A DNA stretch of 64,000 bases from Pseudoips prasinana (lineage: Eukaryota > Arthropoda > Insecta > Lepidoptera > Nolidae), in assembly GCA_951640165.1 (NCBI GenBank), contig OX621257.1, positions 4,971,201 to 5,035,200 on the forward strand. Reading direction: 5' to 3'. The position numbers and the translations under genes were made by a program. Under the pieces are notes generated by a model. The model saw nothing but the letters and a program-made list of their open reading frames with translations, made no database searches and was not told the origin of the DNA. Within the stretch, counting starts at the first letter, position 1. Every line of letters starts with the position of its first letter. Of this stretch, positions 1-11,080 are shown piece after piece.

Positions 1-139
1 ATAATTCAATATTAAGTACAATATATCAATCAAAATTGCCACAAATATTTTTATTTTGCAACTCTTTTATCGTACAATGCGTACGCTTCTACAACAAACT
101 TCTATACAAGTACATACTTACATATGTACTTGTAATTGT

Positions 140-345
140 AAGTACGGGTACAAATACCCCGGACAGATATGTGTGTTTGTCCTGAGTCTGGGTGTAATTA
201 TCTATATAAGTATGTATTTACAAAAGAAAAGGAGTATATGTAGCAGGTATATCAGATTTCTGGTTTCCATAGTACAAGTTTTGCTTAGTTTGAGATCAGA
301 TTGCCGTATGTGAATAATGACTCAGAACATTATTATTATTATATT
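140..345 (+). mobile_element. SINE-B copy, 5' truncated
   Basis: It begins in the region just after the tRNA head (cggacagatatgtgtgtttg) and runs through tctatataagtatgtattt to the family 3' part (ccatagtacaag, gcttagtttgagatcaga), ending in an ATT microsatellite. The same modules recur at 46617-46825 and 56215-56455. No coding capacity is seen. Confidence 0.75.
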
Positions 346-609
346 ACCATATTTTTGTGGACAAGTCAGTACAAAAAGTTGCATCCCATAATATCTTTAA
401 ATATGAATTTTATTACAAAAAGAAACTCATAAACGTAGAAAATATTTAGTCGTATCTCATTTTATTCCGTGACCAAGTTTATGAGTGATAACTGTGATAA
501 GTGTCGGTATGTATTTTATCTCAAAAGTCTTTCACACAAAATATTTTACCAAAATATATGTAGGTACAGTCGCGGTCTAACAATGCTACCATTAAATTTA
601 ATATTAGAA

Positions 610-745
610 AAACATATTAGTCTCGTAGAGCGGACGCGACGGCAGCTGGGGCAAAAACGTTCTCTTCCACGAAACGGAAGACGCAGCGTCGACAGGCCCC
701 TACAAGGTGGACCTATACTACTCTGTCAAGAAAGTACCGGGAAAA
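610..745 (+). pseudogene. RTE-like LINE fragment, C-terminal coding region
   Basis: The translation retains a degraded form of the LINE C-terminus seen better at 55465-55830: a GRRSV-RP core preceded by a trace of RRQLGQK. The pieces are out of frame with each other and the part after the core is lost. The fragment abuts the left end of the dead mariner. Confidence 0.55.
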
Positions 746-769
746 GATCAATAATATACAAAATGTTTG

Positions 770-1804
770 TTATTCATCCAAATTTATTTTATCACCTTCA
801 AAGTATGCTCCTTTAGAAACGATACACTTACGCCAACGAATAATCCATTCATCAAAACATTTTTTAAACGCTGCTTTCGGAATTGAGTTCAGTTCTCGCC
901 GCGAATTCTCCTTTATGTCTTCTACCGATTGAAAATAGATACCACGAAGTGGTAATTTGAGTTTAGGAAAAAGAAAGTAGTCAGCTGGAGAATATGGTGG
1001 TTGCTGGATGGTATTTGTTGAGTGTTTGGTCAAAAATTCGTTCACAATGATGGCCTTGTGCAAAGGCGCATTATCGTGGTGCAAAATCCAAGAATTTTCT
1101 TTTCACATATCTGGCCTTTTTCGTCGATTTTGCTCTCTTAAACGCCGCATAACGCTCAAATAATATTCTTTATTTACCGTTCGACCTTCGAATTCAGAGT
1201 GCACAACACCGCGATAGTAAAAGAAAACAGTCAACATGACTTTGACTTTTGATCGACTTTGGCGTGGTTTTTCCGGTTTCAGTTCAGTTGGAAGACGCCA
1301 CTCCGAAGCTTGTTGACTAGTTTGCATGTCAAACTCGTAAACCCACGTCTCGCCACCAGTAACAATGCGTTTTATGAATGTTGGGTCGGAATTGACTCGT
1401 TCTACCATGTCCTCAGCGACTTTCATGCGATTGAGTTTTTGGAGAAAATTCAGACCTTTTGGGACTAGCCGAGCGGTAACATGTTTCATACCCAAATGAT
1501 TAGTTAAAATGGTACGAATCGACTCGGGAGATACAGAAAGTTCTGAATGAGGATTTTCAGTCACTATTTCCTTCACTTTTCCGATGTTAACTTCAGTTGC
1601 AGTCGTTGATGGCCTACCAGAGCGAGGCAAATCTTTCATCACATCTCGACCGCTTTTGAACGCTTTGAACCACTCATAAGCACGAGTTTTTGATAAAGTC
1701 GATTCACCGTAAGCCTTCTGTAACATTTTCAGTGACTCCGAACACGAAATTCCATTAGCGATGCAAAATTTAAGACAAACTCTTTGTTCGATATTTTTGT
1801 CCAT
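770..1804 (-). pseudogene. Dead mariner (Tc1/mariner) transposase
   Basis: This reads as a D,D34D mariner cut-and-paste transposase, about 344 codons from the Met at 1804 to the stop at 770. The N-terminal paired HTH region and the HDNAP, YSP and FLFPKLKLPLRG blocks are all recognisable. Three lesions are visible. The first catalytic Asp in the usual TGDETW motif is Gly (TGGETW). A TGA at 1103-1105 replaces the Trp normally found a few residues before HHDNAP. Four residues are missing after YSP, so the spacing between the second and third acidic residues is 30 rather than 34. Both halves are otherwise in one frame, so the copy died by point changes and a 12-bp deletion. A clean inverted-repeat pair could not be fixed. 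The left end is probably near 718-745. Confidence 0.85.
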
Positions 1805-1829
1805 TATGAAATTCGCAATACACACTATA

Positions 1830-2329
1830 TATGATATTACTCAAACCAGCACTGTATTTAATATAAATAACAGAGGTAACTCAAACTCCGCGCCAAAATG
1901 GAAAACAGTTGTGCCAATGATATCACTTATTTTAAGGTAGAATATCGAGTACAATACCACCACTATAACAACTTGTACTTTTAACCTGTATTCTATGAAT
2001 AAAGATTATTATGATTATGCGAGGGAAGCCGCTCAATATCGGCCATCGTGCAGATCTGGAGGGGGTGGCGGGTTGTCCAGCTGTAGACGCTTTTCATCTG
2101 TCAGTTTATGCTATGATGAAGTTTATTCTTAAATCCATTAATTTTGTAAAGTTGTTGATGATGTCGATGATTTCATTAATATACACGTCTAGGATATATA
2201 TTTCATAGAAGTGATTGTATGTAAAACACATGGTATTATATTATTATCTGCCATAAACATACATTAACCGAGCACGGTCGAACGATTTGCCGAAAAATTA
2301 AAAAATACAAAGAAATACAATATATAATA
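1830..2329. other. No gene seen; contains a LINE 3' relic
   Basis: AT-rich sequence beside the mariner. At about 2020-2115 it holds a decayed RTE-like 3' end (ggagggggtggcgggttgtc, then tccagctgtagacgcttttc). The rest shows no ORF or repeat I recognise. Confidence 0.5.
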
Positions 2330-2510
2330 CTAGCTGTGCCCGCGGTTTTACCCGCGTCAAACTTTGTAAATTATAGCCTATGTGTTAATCCAGGGTATCA
2401 GCTAACTCCATACCAAATTTTATTTAAATCGCTCAAGCCGTTTAGACGTGAATAGGTAACAAACATACACACTCACACACTCACAAACTTTCGCCTTTAT
2501 AATATTAGTT
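2330..2510 (-). mobile_element. Non-autonomous Helitron, short type
   Basis: On the plus strand it runs from ctagctgtgcccgcgg to cgcctttataatattag. Read on the minus strand it ends in a GC-rich hairpin region followed by CTAG, the Helitron 3' signature. The same sequence recurs at 29259, 38845 and 60090, so the boundaries are supported by copies. It has no coding capacity. Confidence 0.8.
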
Positions 2511-2586
2511 TGATACATATTTACAAACAAAAAAAATCGAAACACATCTGAAGGTTGGTTTTGTATCAGATTTATGTATTTATATA

Positions 2587-3377
2587 TAACGGAGAAACGG
2601 GGGTATCGTTGTCTTTAGTCATGATGACGTCAGCAAGACTGACGTCACTATTATCTGCTCGTTGGTTATCCACTGAAGGTTGTTTACTCATAGCGATAGT
2701 AAAACCCAAAATATGTTTCGTGAAGTTTTATTCCATAACAATCTTCGATACAAGGTGATCCGTACGGTCCGACGGCTCGAGCGAAAGTGATTTGTACTCG
2801 TATTTTTTATTTATTTATTATTTTTTTTTTTTTAACGTGACGCGTGCAGTTAGCCTCTCGGCTTTTACTGCTTCACCGGAAAGTAGGGGTGAGCGTGGGC
2901 TCTAACCGGCCTAGCAAATATAAACTACAAACTAAGTACCCGCGCCGGAGGGCGCCCCCTGTGGGGCTCGAACCTCGGCTCTGGGCGGATACTGACGAGG
3001 AGAGGGTAAGATGTCGTGGTTTTAGGGGATTTTGTGCAACTGTCGCTCTACGTTAATGCGCGACGCGGGCCTCGCTACCGGTTTAGATCCGGAGCGGGCA
3101 TTCATCGGATCGATTTGTACTCGACACGTCGGCCGTATTTATACGAAATGTGCGGTGACAAACATGTTACGTATTTTCTTTGTTCAATGAACGAATGCAA
3201 ATTAAACTATTGAAATCATCAATTGTACAAATGTTAAGATGGTCTATAAATCGTAACTAGACTTTTAACACTAAATTCATTAAGTTTAACTAACTATTTA
3301 AGAGTAATTTAAACAAAGACTTAAAACTACTCCTATGACGCATTTGTTTTTGGTTAATTAATATCGTTGCGCCGATA
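2587..3377 (-). repeat. 3' LTR of element 1, split by a SINE
   Basis: This LTR ends at gccgata on the plus strand (minus-strand start TATCGGCGCA) and begins at taacgg (minus-strand end CCGTTA). Differences from the other LTR include catagcgat versus catggcgat, and ctcgagcg versus ctcgaacg. The SINE-E insertion occupies 2801-3111, with 12 bp (gatttgtactcg) duplicated at 2789-2800 and 3112-3123. Confidence 0.9.
2801..3111 (-). mobile_element. SINE-E, inserted in the LTR
   Basis: The A-rich tail lies at the low-coordinate end as a T run (2801-2834), so the element points to the minus strand. Its boundaries are fixed exactly because the uninterrupted LTR exists at 6490-6957. On the minus strand it carries a B-box-like ggttcgagcccca. 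Related pieces occur at 31890-32060 (ctacaaactaagtacccgcg shared) and about 37970-38040. Polymerase III origin is inferred from the B box. Confidence 0.8.
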
Positions 3378-3589
3378 CGGCCATTCTGAAAGGCGGTGCG
3401 CGCTCTGCACCAGCCTCAGTTCTCATTGTCCTTTTAAATCTGAAACAATAAAGTTTTGCTTTTGAGTTTGGTACCTGTAAGCAACTAAGTTGCTCATTAA
3501 TAGTTATAGAGATATTGCCATAACCAAGTCACATTACACATGTGTTGGCTTATAATCATTATTTTTGGTTTGTTATTTTTGTAGGTAAA

Positions 3590-4010
3590 AAAAATTAAGT
3601 TCTCGTAGATTAAGGAAAAAGGAGTGGTGTTATATTGTGCTCTGCAGCTTGTTAACACAGTGGTATACAGTTGTGTAATACAAGGAAATAAGGTTAGGAG
3701 GGTGAGGATAGGTTTAGTTTTTGTAGAGTTCTCGTAGATTTCTCGTAGAGTTCACGTAGATTTCTCGTAGAGTTCTCGTAGATTTTGGAAAAAGGAGTGG
3801 TGTTATATTGTGCTCTGGAGCTTGTTAATACAGTGGCATACAGTAGCGCAATACAAGGAAATAAGGTGAGGGTAGGTTTAGTTCTCGTAGATTAAGGGAC
3901 AAAGAGTTGTGTTATATTGTGCTTTGAGCGGCTGATAACACAGTGGCACAATACAAGGAAATATTATTAGGAAGGTGCTGTGATCGTAGGTTTATTAGTA
4001 GTTCTCGTAG
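3590..4010. repeat. Tandem repeat inside element 1
   Basis: Three imperfect units of roughly 150-190 bp are each marked by gttctcgtaga, ggagtggtgttatattgtgc, and acacagtgg or acagtggc, followed by aatacaaggaaata. Between units 1 and 2 a short motif (ttctcgtagag or ttctcgtagat) is itself repeated five or six times. No coding sense is apparent. Confidence 0.75.
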
Positions 4011-4559
4011 AGTTATTTAGAGTTATTGAATTAAGTTACTTGCCCTTTACTGTGAAGGTTGTGGAGGTCTCGTGAGGTTGATGCAATTGGCTTGGTTGGT
4101 TCTGCAACAGAATTCCGGTGAGAAGACTATTCGTTTCCCGCCGATACGGTTAACTGATCACCAGATTGTAGAGCATGGCGCAGCACAGATTCCTGCTGTT
4201 GGGTGTTGGTTGGTTTTTGTTTATCTGATGATGAGTTGATGTAGCAGCTTGGGTGCTCGATTGTTTAATCTTAATACATTCTTCACACGCCTTGTGTGAT
4301 GTTCCTGAAAATTATCATTTTTCCGACAATACTGTCGTATCTGCACTCGGCCTATGCTGACTAACTCACTTGCGAAAAGTTAAAAATTGTACAGCCCTCT
4401 GGTGTGTCAACGACACAGACGTTAACGTGCCTATCCAGCAATGAACCAGTCACGTTGCTGGTACTGCCTACCTTGCTGCTATGGCTAGGACAGTTTTTCG
4501 TGGCTCGCAGTGCCGCAGCAGGCAGCAAACAGCGTTTTAAAGCTGGTCCACGTCATTCT

Positions 4560-6200
4560 ACGGTACTGAATAACGCTTGATTCTAGACTAAACTGGAAGA
4601 AATACACGGAGGTGAAGATTAACAAAGCCCAAACAACCTTCTGGCAACGTAGAAGGTTCATAGGGTAGAAGTGGTGCTTAAAACCATGTATGACCCTATG
4701 ACTACATAATGATAAAACATCCTATGATAACCTATGGTGCAGTAGTATGGTGGCCCAGAACTCAAACGAGCACTGCAATGTCCAAACTCCAAATTCTTTA
4801 AAATTAAAAACGAATAGCATACCTAGCAACTGCCAGCAGCATGAGAACGACTTCCAACGCTGTTCTGGAGGCCTTACCATACCTCATAATACCGTTGCAT
4901 CTGGTAGTTTAACGAGAGGCTGCGGCCAAAGCCTTAAGGCTCAGCAAAGCTAGGCTGCGGAAACATTTTACCGGAAAAGTCAGATGCATCTCATGGATGA
5001 CAAAGAAGAAGCTCCCCACAATGGGCGTGATGTGTGACATGAAGAAGACAAGTACAGCTCTGGTTTTGACAAAATTCAGATAAGTACAGATGGATAAAAA
5101 ACAAATAAAGGCGCAGGAGCCGGCATCTTCTTCAATAAGCGGAATGCGTGGGAATAATTAGAGTTGTAACATAGTCAAATGTAGACAGGTGTATGGAAAA
5201 TCCTTACGCATAACCTCAGACAGCGCTTCTGTGATCCATGCCTTAAAAACAATTACTACAACAGTGTACTCATGAAGTGCCACGAAAATATCCAGCAACA
5301 AGGTCACACTACAGTGGATTCGTGGTCACAGTTAATCCCTGGTTAATGACACTGCGGACCAGCTGGCAAGGAAAGTCTCGGAAACCATTATGGGACCAGA
5401 ACCAAGACTATCCATACAATTTAACCAACTATAAACATGGCCGCGAGAGAAAATCACACAGCAAAATGAAAAAGAGTGAATGGATTCAAAATCATGTAAG
5501 CAAACAAAAGGAATTCTGTCATTTCTGAACAAACGCCTATCGCGCAGTCTAGTACACCTGAACAGAAGGGATCTACGCATGGTAATAAGCACAATTACCG
5601 GGCACTGCACACTAAACAAACACTCCTTCAGAGTAGCGACAGACAGCCCCCTGCAGAGGATGCACTGAATTTGAAGAATCACCAGCAAACAAACCGCCAC
5701 AATGCAGTAGCGCTTCCTGCCAACGGGCAAAGTTCCTAAATGATCCGTAGACACTACAGGAAGAACCTAACCTTCGAGGCGTCTTATACCTGCGGACAGA
5801 ACCAAAATGGTTAGAGGAGCCAAACAAGCCCACGCACAATGGCCCAATCAGGAGGCTAAATGCGAAAAACAAATCAGTCAACCAACTAATTTGTGATAGC
5901 CCTTGAGCAGTCCCCAAAGATAAATCCACAGTTAATCACAACCAAATGTGAACCAAAATCAAGGAACACTCCAAACAGCTCATAAAAGGAGTAGAGAAGA
6001 GCTGGTTCAAAACCCAATGGAAGTACAGGTGGAACCAACTACGACTAATAGTAGCAGTACCACCAGTATGGTATGACACAGAATAGCCAACCTGCGGCTG
6101 GCATATCCAGCACCAGGAGACTACAATGAGCTACTCCTAACAAACGTACTGAAGTATGTGCAGACTGCATTCAGGGCACTAGGGATAGAATAGAAAGTAA
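4560..6200 (+). pseudogene. Old non-LTR retrotransposon with RNase H, decayed
   Basis: Translation in shifting frames gives blocks known from LINE ORF2 C-termini of the I/LOA/Jockey-like groups. These are LDSRLNWKK and FWQRRRFIG after the RT core (about 4575-4660). An RNase H start follows at about 5085 (STDG then GAGAGIF), then an NDTADQLARK block (about 5345). Last come LNRRDLRMV and ITGHCTLNKHSFR followed by a DSPL zinc-finger remnant (about 5560-5700). Many stops and frameshifts break it. It lies opposite in strand to the surrounding LTR element. The RT palm is absent. The 3' end is uncertain. Confidence 0.7.
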
Positions 6201-6408
6201 TGGTTCTTAGTACGAAAGATCCTGAAGGATCGAAATGCTGTACGTAAGTACACCCCGACAAAGTCAAAAAGTCAAAAACGTGTGACAGCCACGCCGAAAC
6301 CCGCCTGACTCAAAGACATGATGAAAGCAGTGCTTTGTAAGTCCGGAGCCGTACACGTTATCCTTATCCGGGTTTAACTCTGAATGTTTTGGCTAGCAGA
6401 AGGCAACC
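6200..6408. other. Interior of element 1, nothing coding seen
   Basis: The sequence lies between the LINE relic and the gag leader ORF. It may be LINE 3' UTR or retroelement interior. No motif was recognised. Confidence 0.4.
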
Positions 6409-6594
6409 TCATTGCCTCACACTATCACTATCTTCGACATCGAGGGTGTTTTCACGCTGGTCAACTTCTGGGTTGAATCCCACTTCTGATAACGGAGAAA
6501 CGGGGGTATCGTTGTCTTTAGTCATGATGACGTCAGCAAGACTGACGTCACTATTATCTGCTCGTTGGTTATCCACTGAAGGTTGTTTACTCAT
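6409..6594 (-). pseudogene. Gag leader ORF starting inside the LTR (element 1)
   Basis: The Met at 6594 lies inside the 5' LTR. The 61-codon ORF crosses the LTR end and the tRNA-Leu-like primer site, which encodes PLSEVG, and stops at 6409. Element 2 shows the same arrangement and the same PLSEVG at 7374-7496, so the reading frame through the primer site looks meaningful. The product is acidic and Ser/Asp-rich. No capsid or zinc-knuckle part remains downstream. I infer a truncated gag N-terminus. Confidence 0.55.
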
Positions 6595-6957
6595 GGCGAT
6601 AGTAAAACCCAAAATATGTTTCGTGAAGTTTTATTCCATAACAATCTTCGATACAAGGTGATCCGTACGGTCCGACGGCTCGAACGAAAGTGATTTGTAC
6701 TCGACACGTCGGCCGTATTTATACGAAATGTGCGGTGACAAACATGTTACGTATTTTCTGTGTTCAATGAACGAATGCAAATTAAACTATTGAAATCATC
6801 AATTGTACAAATGATAAGATGGTCTATAAATCGTAACTAGACTTTTAACACTAAATTCATTAAGTTTAACTAACTATTTAAGAGTAATTTAAACAAAGAC
6901 TTAAAACTACTCCTATGACGCATTTGTTTTTGGTTAATTAATATCGTTGCGCCGATA
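6490..6957 (-). repeat. 5' LTR of element 1
   Basis: 468 bp, uninterrupted. The minus-strand start TATCGGCGCAAC and end CCGTTA match the partner at 2587-3377. The right flank TATA (6958-6961) matches 2583-2586. It contains a palindromic tgacgtcagcaagactgacgtca (about 6527-6549) with two TGACGTCA sites, a possible CREB/ATF-type pair. Confidence 0.9.
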
Positions 6958-7034
6958 TATAATATCTTGGGGCAAGTAATACACTACCATCTGATAGTCA
7001 GAGCCTGTACTATGGCAGACAACTGATACATACT

Positions 7035-7403
7035 TGACGGCGCAGCCGTGGCGCTACCAACAGAACTACATAGATAAGAGTGATAAGTCGGTGTCACTCT
7101 GGTGGAAGCTCACGGTGGAACGTCGAACGGGCGGCCATCTTAACGTCACTATTGCTTGGAGACGTTATAGTGATCGCATATTATCGACGGATCGCCGTAA
7201 TTGAAATTAAAATCTAACTTACTTAGTGATTTGGTGACGCATTAAACATAGTTGATTGATTTTGCTGAATAATTGATTGCTAAGGAAGTGAAGTCCGCCT
7301 ATATTTTTAAATTAACTGCCTGCATAACCTCACCTAATAATAAATAATAAATTAGGAAAATAGTGTTCCAGGCATGTCTCCGTATACCCCTGACGAGCCG
7401 TTA
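7035..7403 (+). repeat. 5' LTR of element 2
   Basis: 369 bp. Against the 3' LTR I count about four substitutions. There is also a 13-bp segment (around ctcacggtgg) absent from the 3' copy, and a 16-bp stretch lost there at the LINE insertion. The LTR supplies the gag start codon at 7374. Confidence 0.9.
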
Positions 7404-7496
7404 TCAGAAGTGGGATCCCAAGCCCAGCCCACTGATGGGAGAAGAGCACCTGGTGGTGAAAGTGCGAGCAAATTGTTGAGCAGTTTGGTGGTTTAA
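7374..7496 (+). pseudogene. Gag leader ORF starting inside the LTR (element 2)
   Basis: The ATG at 7374 gives a 40-residue ORF beginning MSPYTPDEPLSEVGS that crosses the LTR/primer-site junction and stops at TAA 7494-7496. PLSEVG is encoded by the same primer-site bases as in element 1. Gag would be expected to continue, so the stop is probably a lesion. Function as the gag N-terminus is inferred. Confidence 0.55.
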
Positions 7497-8039
7497 CTAT
7501 CATGTTTACCGGTTGCTTAGCAACCGAGTTCTAACAGCGCAAGTACAGTGCAGCTAATAAATTTTAATCTGGATGATACTTACGAAGACGTGGAGGGTTG
7601 ATGTTATGTGTCCGAATTGATTATTAAGAGCAAACAATTGAAAGGTGTCCTACTGTTGTTGGTGACCAAGTCCTTAAAATAGGATAGCCGCCTGCCCAAC
7701 CAATTTGCCATTGGACCAACTCTCGTGACACTTGGTAAAGCAGACATTGTTAGCCAAGTTTACGAAAACTAAACTCATTCTTCATTATTTCGACAAAATC
7801 ATGCGTTTTCAAATTGGAATTAAGGAAACGGCAAGCGAATCCGCTATACTTATGATATTTCATAGAAAGAAAGCCGAAGGTATAAGTGTGCAATTGCTTC
7901 TTATGTAATATCGGCACTATGCCAGAAGGATGGGCTGATTCGTCGCGAGTTAAACTGTCAGATAATAAAGAATAAGGCAAAGCTATTTAGTGCACTCGGA
8001 GCAATCTCATTACAACGTCAATCATAAAGTTCTGTTGGG

Positions 8040-8160
8040 CACGACTTCGACACTTCAGAGACTTCGCTTGTCCGATAGGCGTTGTTGTAGAAAATGTCAA
8101 TTTTGTGGCGGACCTGGATACAGAGAAACGGACTGCCGCCGGCAATTTTAGGCATACTGC
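8040..8160 (+). pseudogene. Gag zinc-knuckle relic of element 2
   Basis: Positions 8095-8136 encode CQFCGGPGYRETDC, a CX2CX4-X4C knuckle in which the zinc-binding His is replaced by Tyr. The knuckle marks the nucleocapsid part of gag. The preceding codons include a stop, so the gene is not intact. Confidence 0.7.
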
Positions 8161-8595
8161 TTGCGTAAGCAGAGCTAAACCACCAGTCTACATCCCCGAG
8201 ACAAGGCCCGATGTTAAAAGATAATAATATGCCTATGGAAAACCAGGCGATATCGAGATCACGTTACCTGATAAATATATTGGCGGTGGAACAACAAAAA
8301 AAAGTTTATGTATGTGAACGAGACGCTTCGAGAGGGACTCTGGTGACAGCACTGGGTGAGAGAATTCCATTTTCCTTGACAGTAGTTCAAATTGCTTGGT
8401 GATTATATTACGTAATCTCTTTGGACTTTCTGGGTAATCAATGTTCGGATCTCGTGTATTTGAAATAAATAGAAAAGGGTGAAGTGTAATGCACATCTCA
8501 TACATATTTCTAGTATAGTGAAAACAGGTGATTTTACAACGACCTTCTTATTTCATATTCATATATTTACATTATTCATATAATAAATACATTAA
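8160..8595 (+). other. Element 2 interior, unassigned
   Basis: This should be the protease region by position. One stretch (8211-8402) is open, but I see no DTG/DSG protease motif. The boundary with the LINE that follows is blurred. Confidence 0.35.
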
Positions 8596-10680
8596 GGTTT
8601 AACTTTCCTCGTGATACTATTAGTAGAATTAAAGTGGATAATAATATTATTACCGACCCAGCCCAAATTAATATAATTAATATTATAATAATTTAATAAT
8701 AATTTTATAGACAAAATAAATCCCATTTTGAACTCTGGTATTAATGTAACATCTCAGATAGTCAACAAACTTGAATCCATTTTTATGGCACCATCCATAC
8801 CATATGACATACATAGAATTATATGCGGACTAAAGAATACCAATAGTGTAGGATTTGATGACATATGCACCAAAATAATAAAAATTGCTAATATATATAT
8901 ATCTCGTTTTCGTCATTTAAGTTATATATTAAATTTATGTATTTGTAATGGTATATTTCCAGATAAATTAAAATTATCAATAGTAAGGCCTTTGTTCAAA
9001 AAAGAAAACAAAGAGCTTATGGAATTCTATAGACCAATAACACTCATACCTATATTTTCAAAAATCTTTGAAAAATATATCCATGACAAAATTTATTCAT
9101 ATTTAGAGCTGAATAAACTACTATGCCAAGAACAAAAAGGTTTTAGAAAAAATAAAAACACTAACCTAGCAATCTATGATTTCTATAAAACTATCCTTAC
9201 TAATGTCGATAAAAGGTCTCCCGTATGCGCCATTTATTGTGATATGACCCAGGCCTTCGATTATGTGGATCATAGCATACTACTATAGAAATTGGAGTGC
9301 TATGGAATTCGTGGTAACGTGCTAGAACTCATTAGGTCATATCTCTCTGACAGGCTACAAACAACTAGCGTATCTAGAATAAATATTAAAACTAAATACG
9401 AAGAATCTTTTCAATCACAATTACGGCATATCAAATACGGTGTTCCACAAGGTAGTGTATTGGGTCCCCTTTTGTTCATCCTATATATAAACGATTTACC
9501 AAAATATACAAATCATCATATGTCGCTCTTTGCCGACGACAGTACAGTTTCTATTCGATGTAGAACCGCTGAAACATATCAAGATGATATAAATGATTGT
9601 TTGGCATCAATTGTTCGCTGGCTTGAAAATAACAATTTAAAAATAAATCTGCTAAAAACTCAAATAATGCACTTTAGTCAAAGACCTCAGCCACACAATA
9701 TTAAGATTAATAATGAAACCATACCTGAAGTGGACACAGTCAGATTCCTGGGTGTTACCATTGATAAACAGCTAAACTGGAAAGCACACATATCGGAACT
9801 ATGTAAAAGGGTTAGTAGTTCTGCATATGCCCTTTACAAATTAGCTCCAATAGTAAATGTTGATGCTCTCCTGACTGCATACCATGGTCTAGTAGCCTCA
9901 GTACTTCGGTATGGAATAATCTTTTGGGGAAACTCAACCAATAATAATATTATATTTAAAGCTCAGAAACGTTGTGTTCGAGCAATGTTTGGTTTGAAAT
10001 CAATAGATACCTGTGTACCATATTTTATGAAATATAATATTTTAACACTCCCATCTCTTTATATCTTGGAGGTGGCATTGTTTTTGCACGGCAATCCGCA
10101 ATTATTTGAGCGCATATCTGATGTTGTAAAGCGTAACAGACGAAACAATATTAAGGATAGGTTGTGTGTACATTATGCTAAAACAAGCCTGATGAATAAA
10201 AGCTTCTTATGTATGGCTCCTAAAATTTACAACAAAATTCCGATTTGTATCAAAACAAGCAGTACTGACATATTTAAAAAACAAATGAAAAATATCTTGA
10301 CTAAGAAATGTTATTATACCATTAATGATTTCCTAAATGACAATAATCTAATTTGAGCGAAAATTTTATGTATTTTAATTTATTTATTGACATTTAAATA
10401 CAACAACTTTTGACATTTTCTCTAAATTTGTTATTGACATTTGGAAAACAAAAAAAAATATTGACATATTGTAATTATTAAGCATGTATTAAATGTTGAT
10501 TGTTTTTTTTAGATTCTATAGTGGTTTATTTTGGTATTGTGTTATGTTACGATTGTATGTTTCAAACGCCTTGTTAGGCAGCTTTTGGTGAAACTTATTT
10601 TATTACCTGTGATCTTGTAATACCCAAAATGCAATGAAATAATAAATGATTTTGATTTTTGATTTTGATTTTTTTGATTT
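8595..10680 (+). pseudogene. CR1/Jockey-group LINE, RT and C-terminus, one stop
   Basis: A single frame runs from about 8701 to 10356, broken only by TAG at 9286-9288. RT blocks appear in order: linker NNFIDKINPIL, FYRPITLIPIFSKIFEK, QKGFRKNKNT, DMTQAFDYVDHSILL, GVPQGSVLGPLLFILYIND, LFADDS catalytic motif (about 9530), LKTQIMHFS, and VRFLGVTIDKQLNW thumb. The C-terminal tail matches CR1-like elements. The 3' end is a run of GATTTTT-type repeats (about 10645-10680), as in LINEs that end in short tandem repeats. It is 5' truncated: no endonuclease is seen. Its coding region is far better preserved than the Gypsy interior around it, so it is probably the later insertion. Confidence 0.8.
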
Positions 10681-10729
10681 TTCATAAAATTCCGGATGAC
10701 TGTTTTTCTGAGCCCTTTTTAATAGGTAG

Positions 10730-11080
10730 GATATTGTAGGATATTGCGGTGGCGTGATGACTGGCACTACCATAACGTGTACTAGTTTTGTGAAAGGCGT
10801 CGTTTACCGATGACTTTGTTATCGTCATTTACTAACTGGTAATATTAGACCAAATTCTCTTAAAATTGAGGCATTAGACGCGACAACTCCTTAAACCGCA
10901 TCTCAAATGAGACAATTCTTTTCGCTTCATATTTTAGAAAATGTATATGGGAATTTACGTAAATATTCGGACCTTTGTATCCCATTACAAAATTCAAGGG
11001 TAGCGTCCAGTGGACGAAAACTAATGAAAAGATACATAATTCAGATTCTCACTTCAGTACCTGTGTTAATAATATTGTCA
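10730..11080 (+). pseudogene. RT thumb/connection relic of element 2
   Basis: Shifting frames give IRPNSLKIEALDATTP, Q-RQFFSL and KYSDLCIPL, then a WTK block. This is the order seen just after the YLDD box in Ty3/Gypsy RT, leading into RNase H. Stops and at least one frameshift interrupt it. The YLDD box itself is not found. Confidence 0.65.

Larger units (their letters stand above)
2587..6957 (-). mobile_element. Ty3/Gypsy-type LTR retroelement 1, non-autonomous
   Basis: The two direct repeats, 2587-3377 (791 bp including an insertion) and 6490-6957 (468 bp), are identical in length once the SINE and its duplicated target are removed. I count four substitutions between them. The element is flanked by TATA on both sides (2583-2586 and 6958-6961), as expected for a 4-bp target duplication. 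Next to the 5' LTR (reading minus) is TCAGAAGTGGGAT, complementary to the 3' part of tRNA-Leu. The interior (3378-6489) has no gag-pol. It holds a short gag leader ORF, a tandem repeat and an old LINE on the opposite strand. Gypsy assignment is by analogy with element 2, which shares LTR ends and primer site and has Gypsy integrase relics. Confidence 0.8.

Noticed and set aside
5332..5929. Minus-strand ORFs of 140 and 105 codons
   Set aside because: They are antisense to the plus-strand RNase H-bearing LINE relic.
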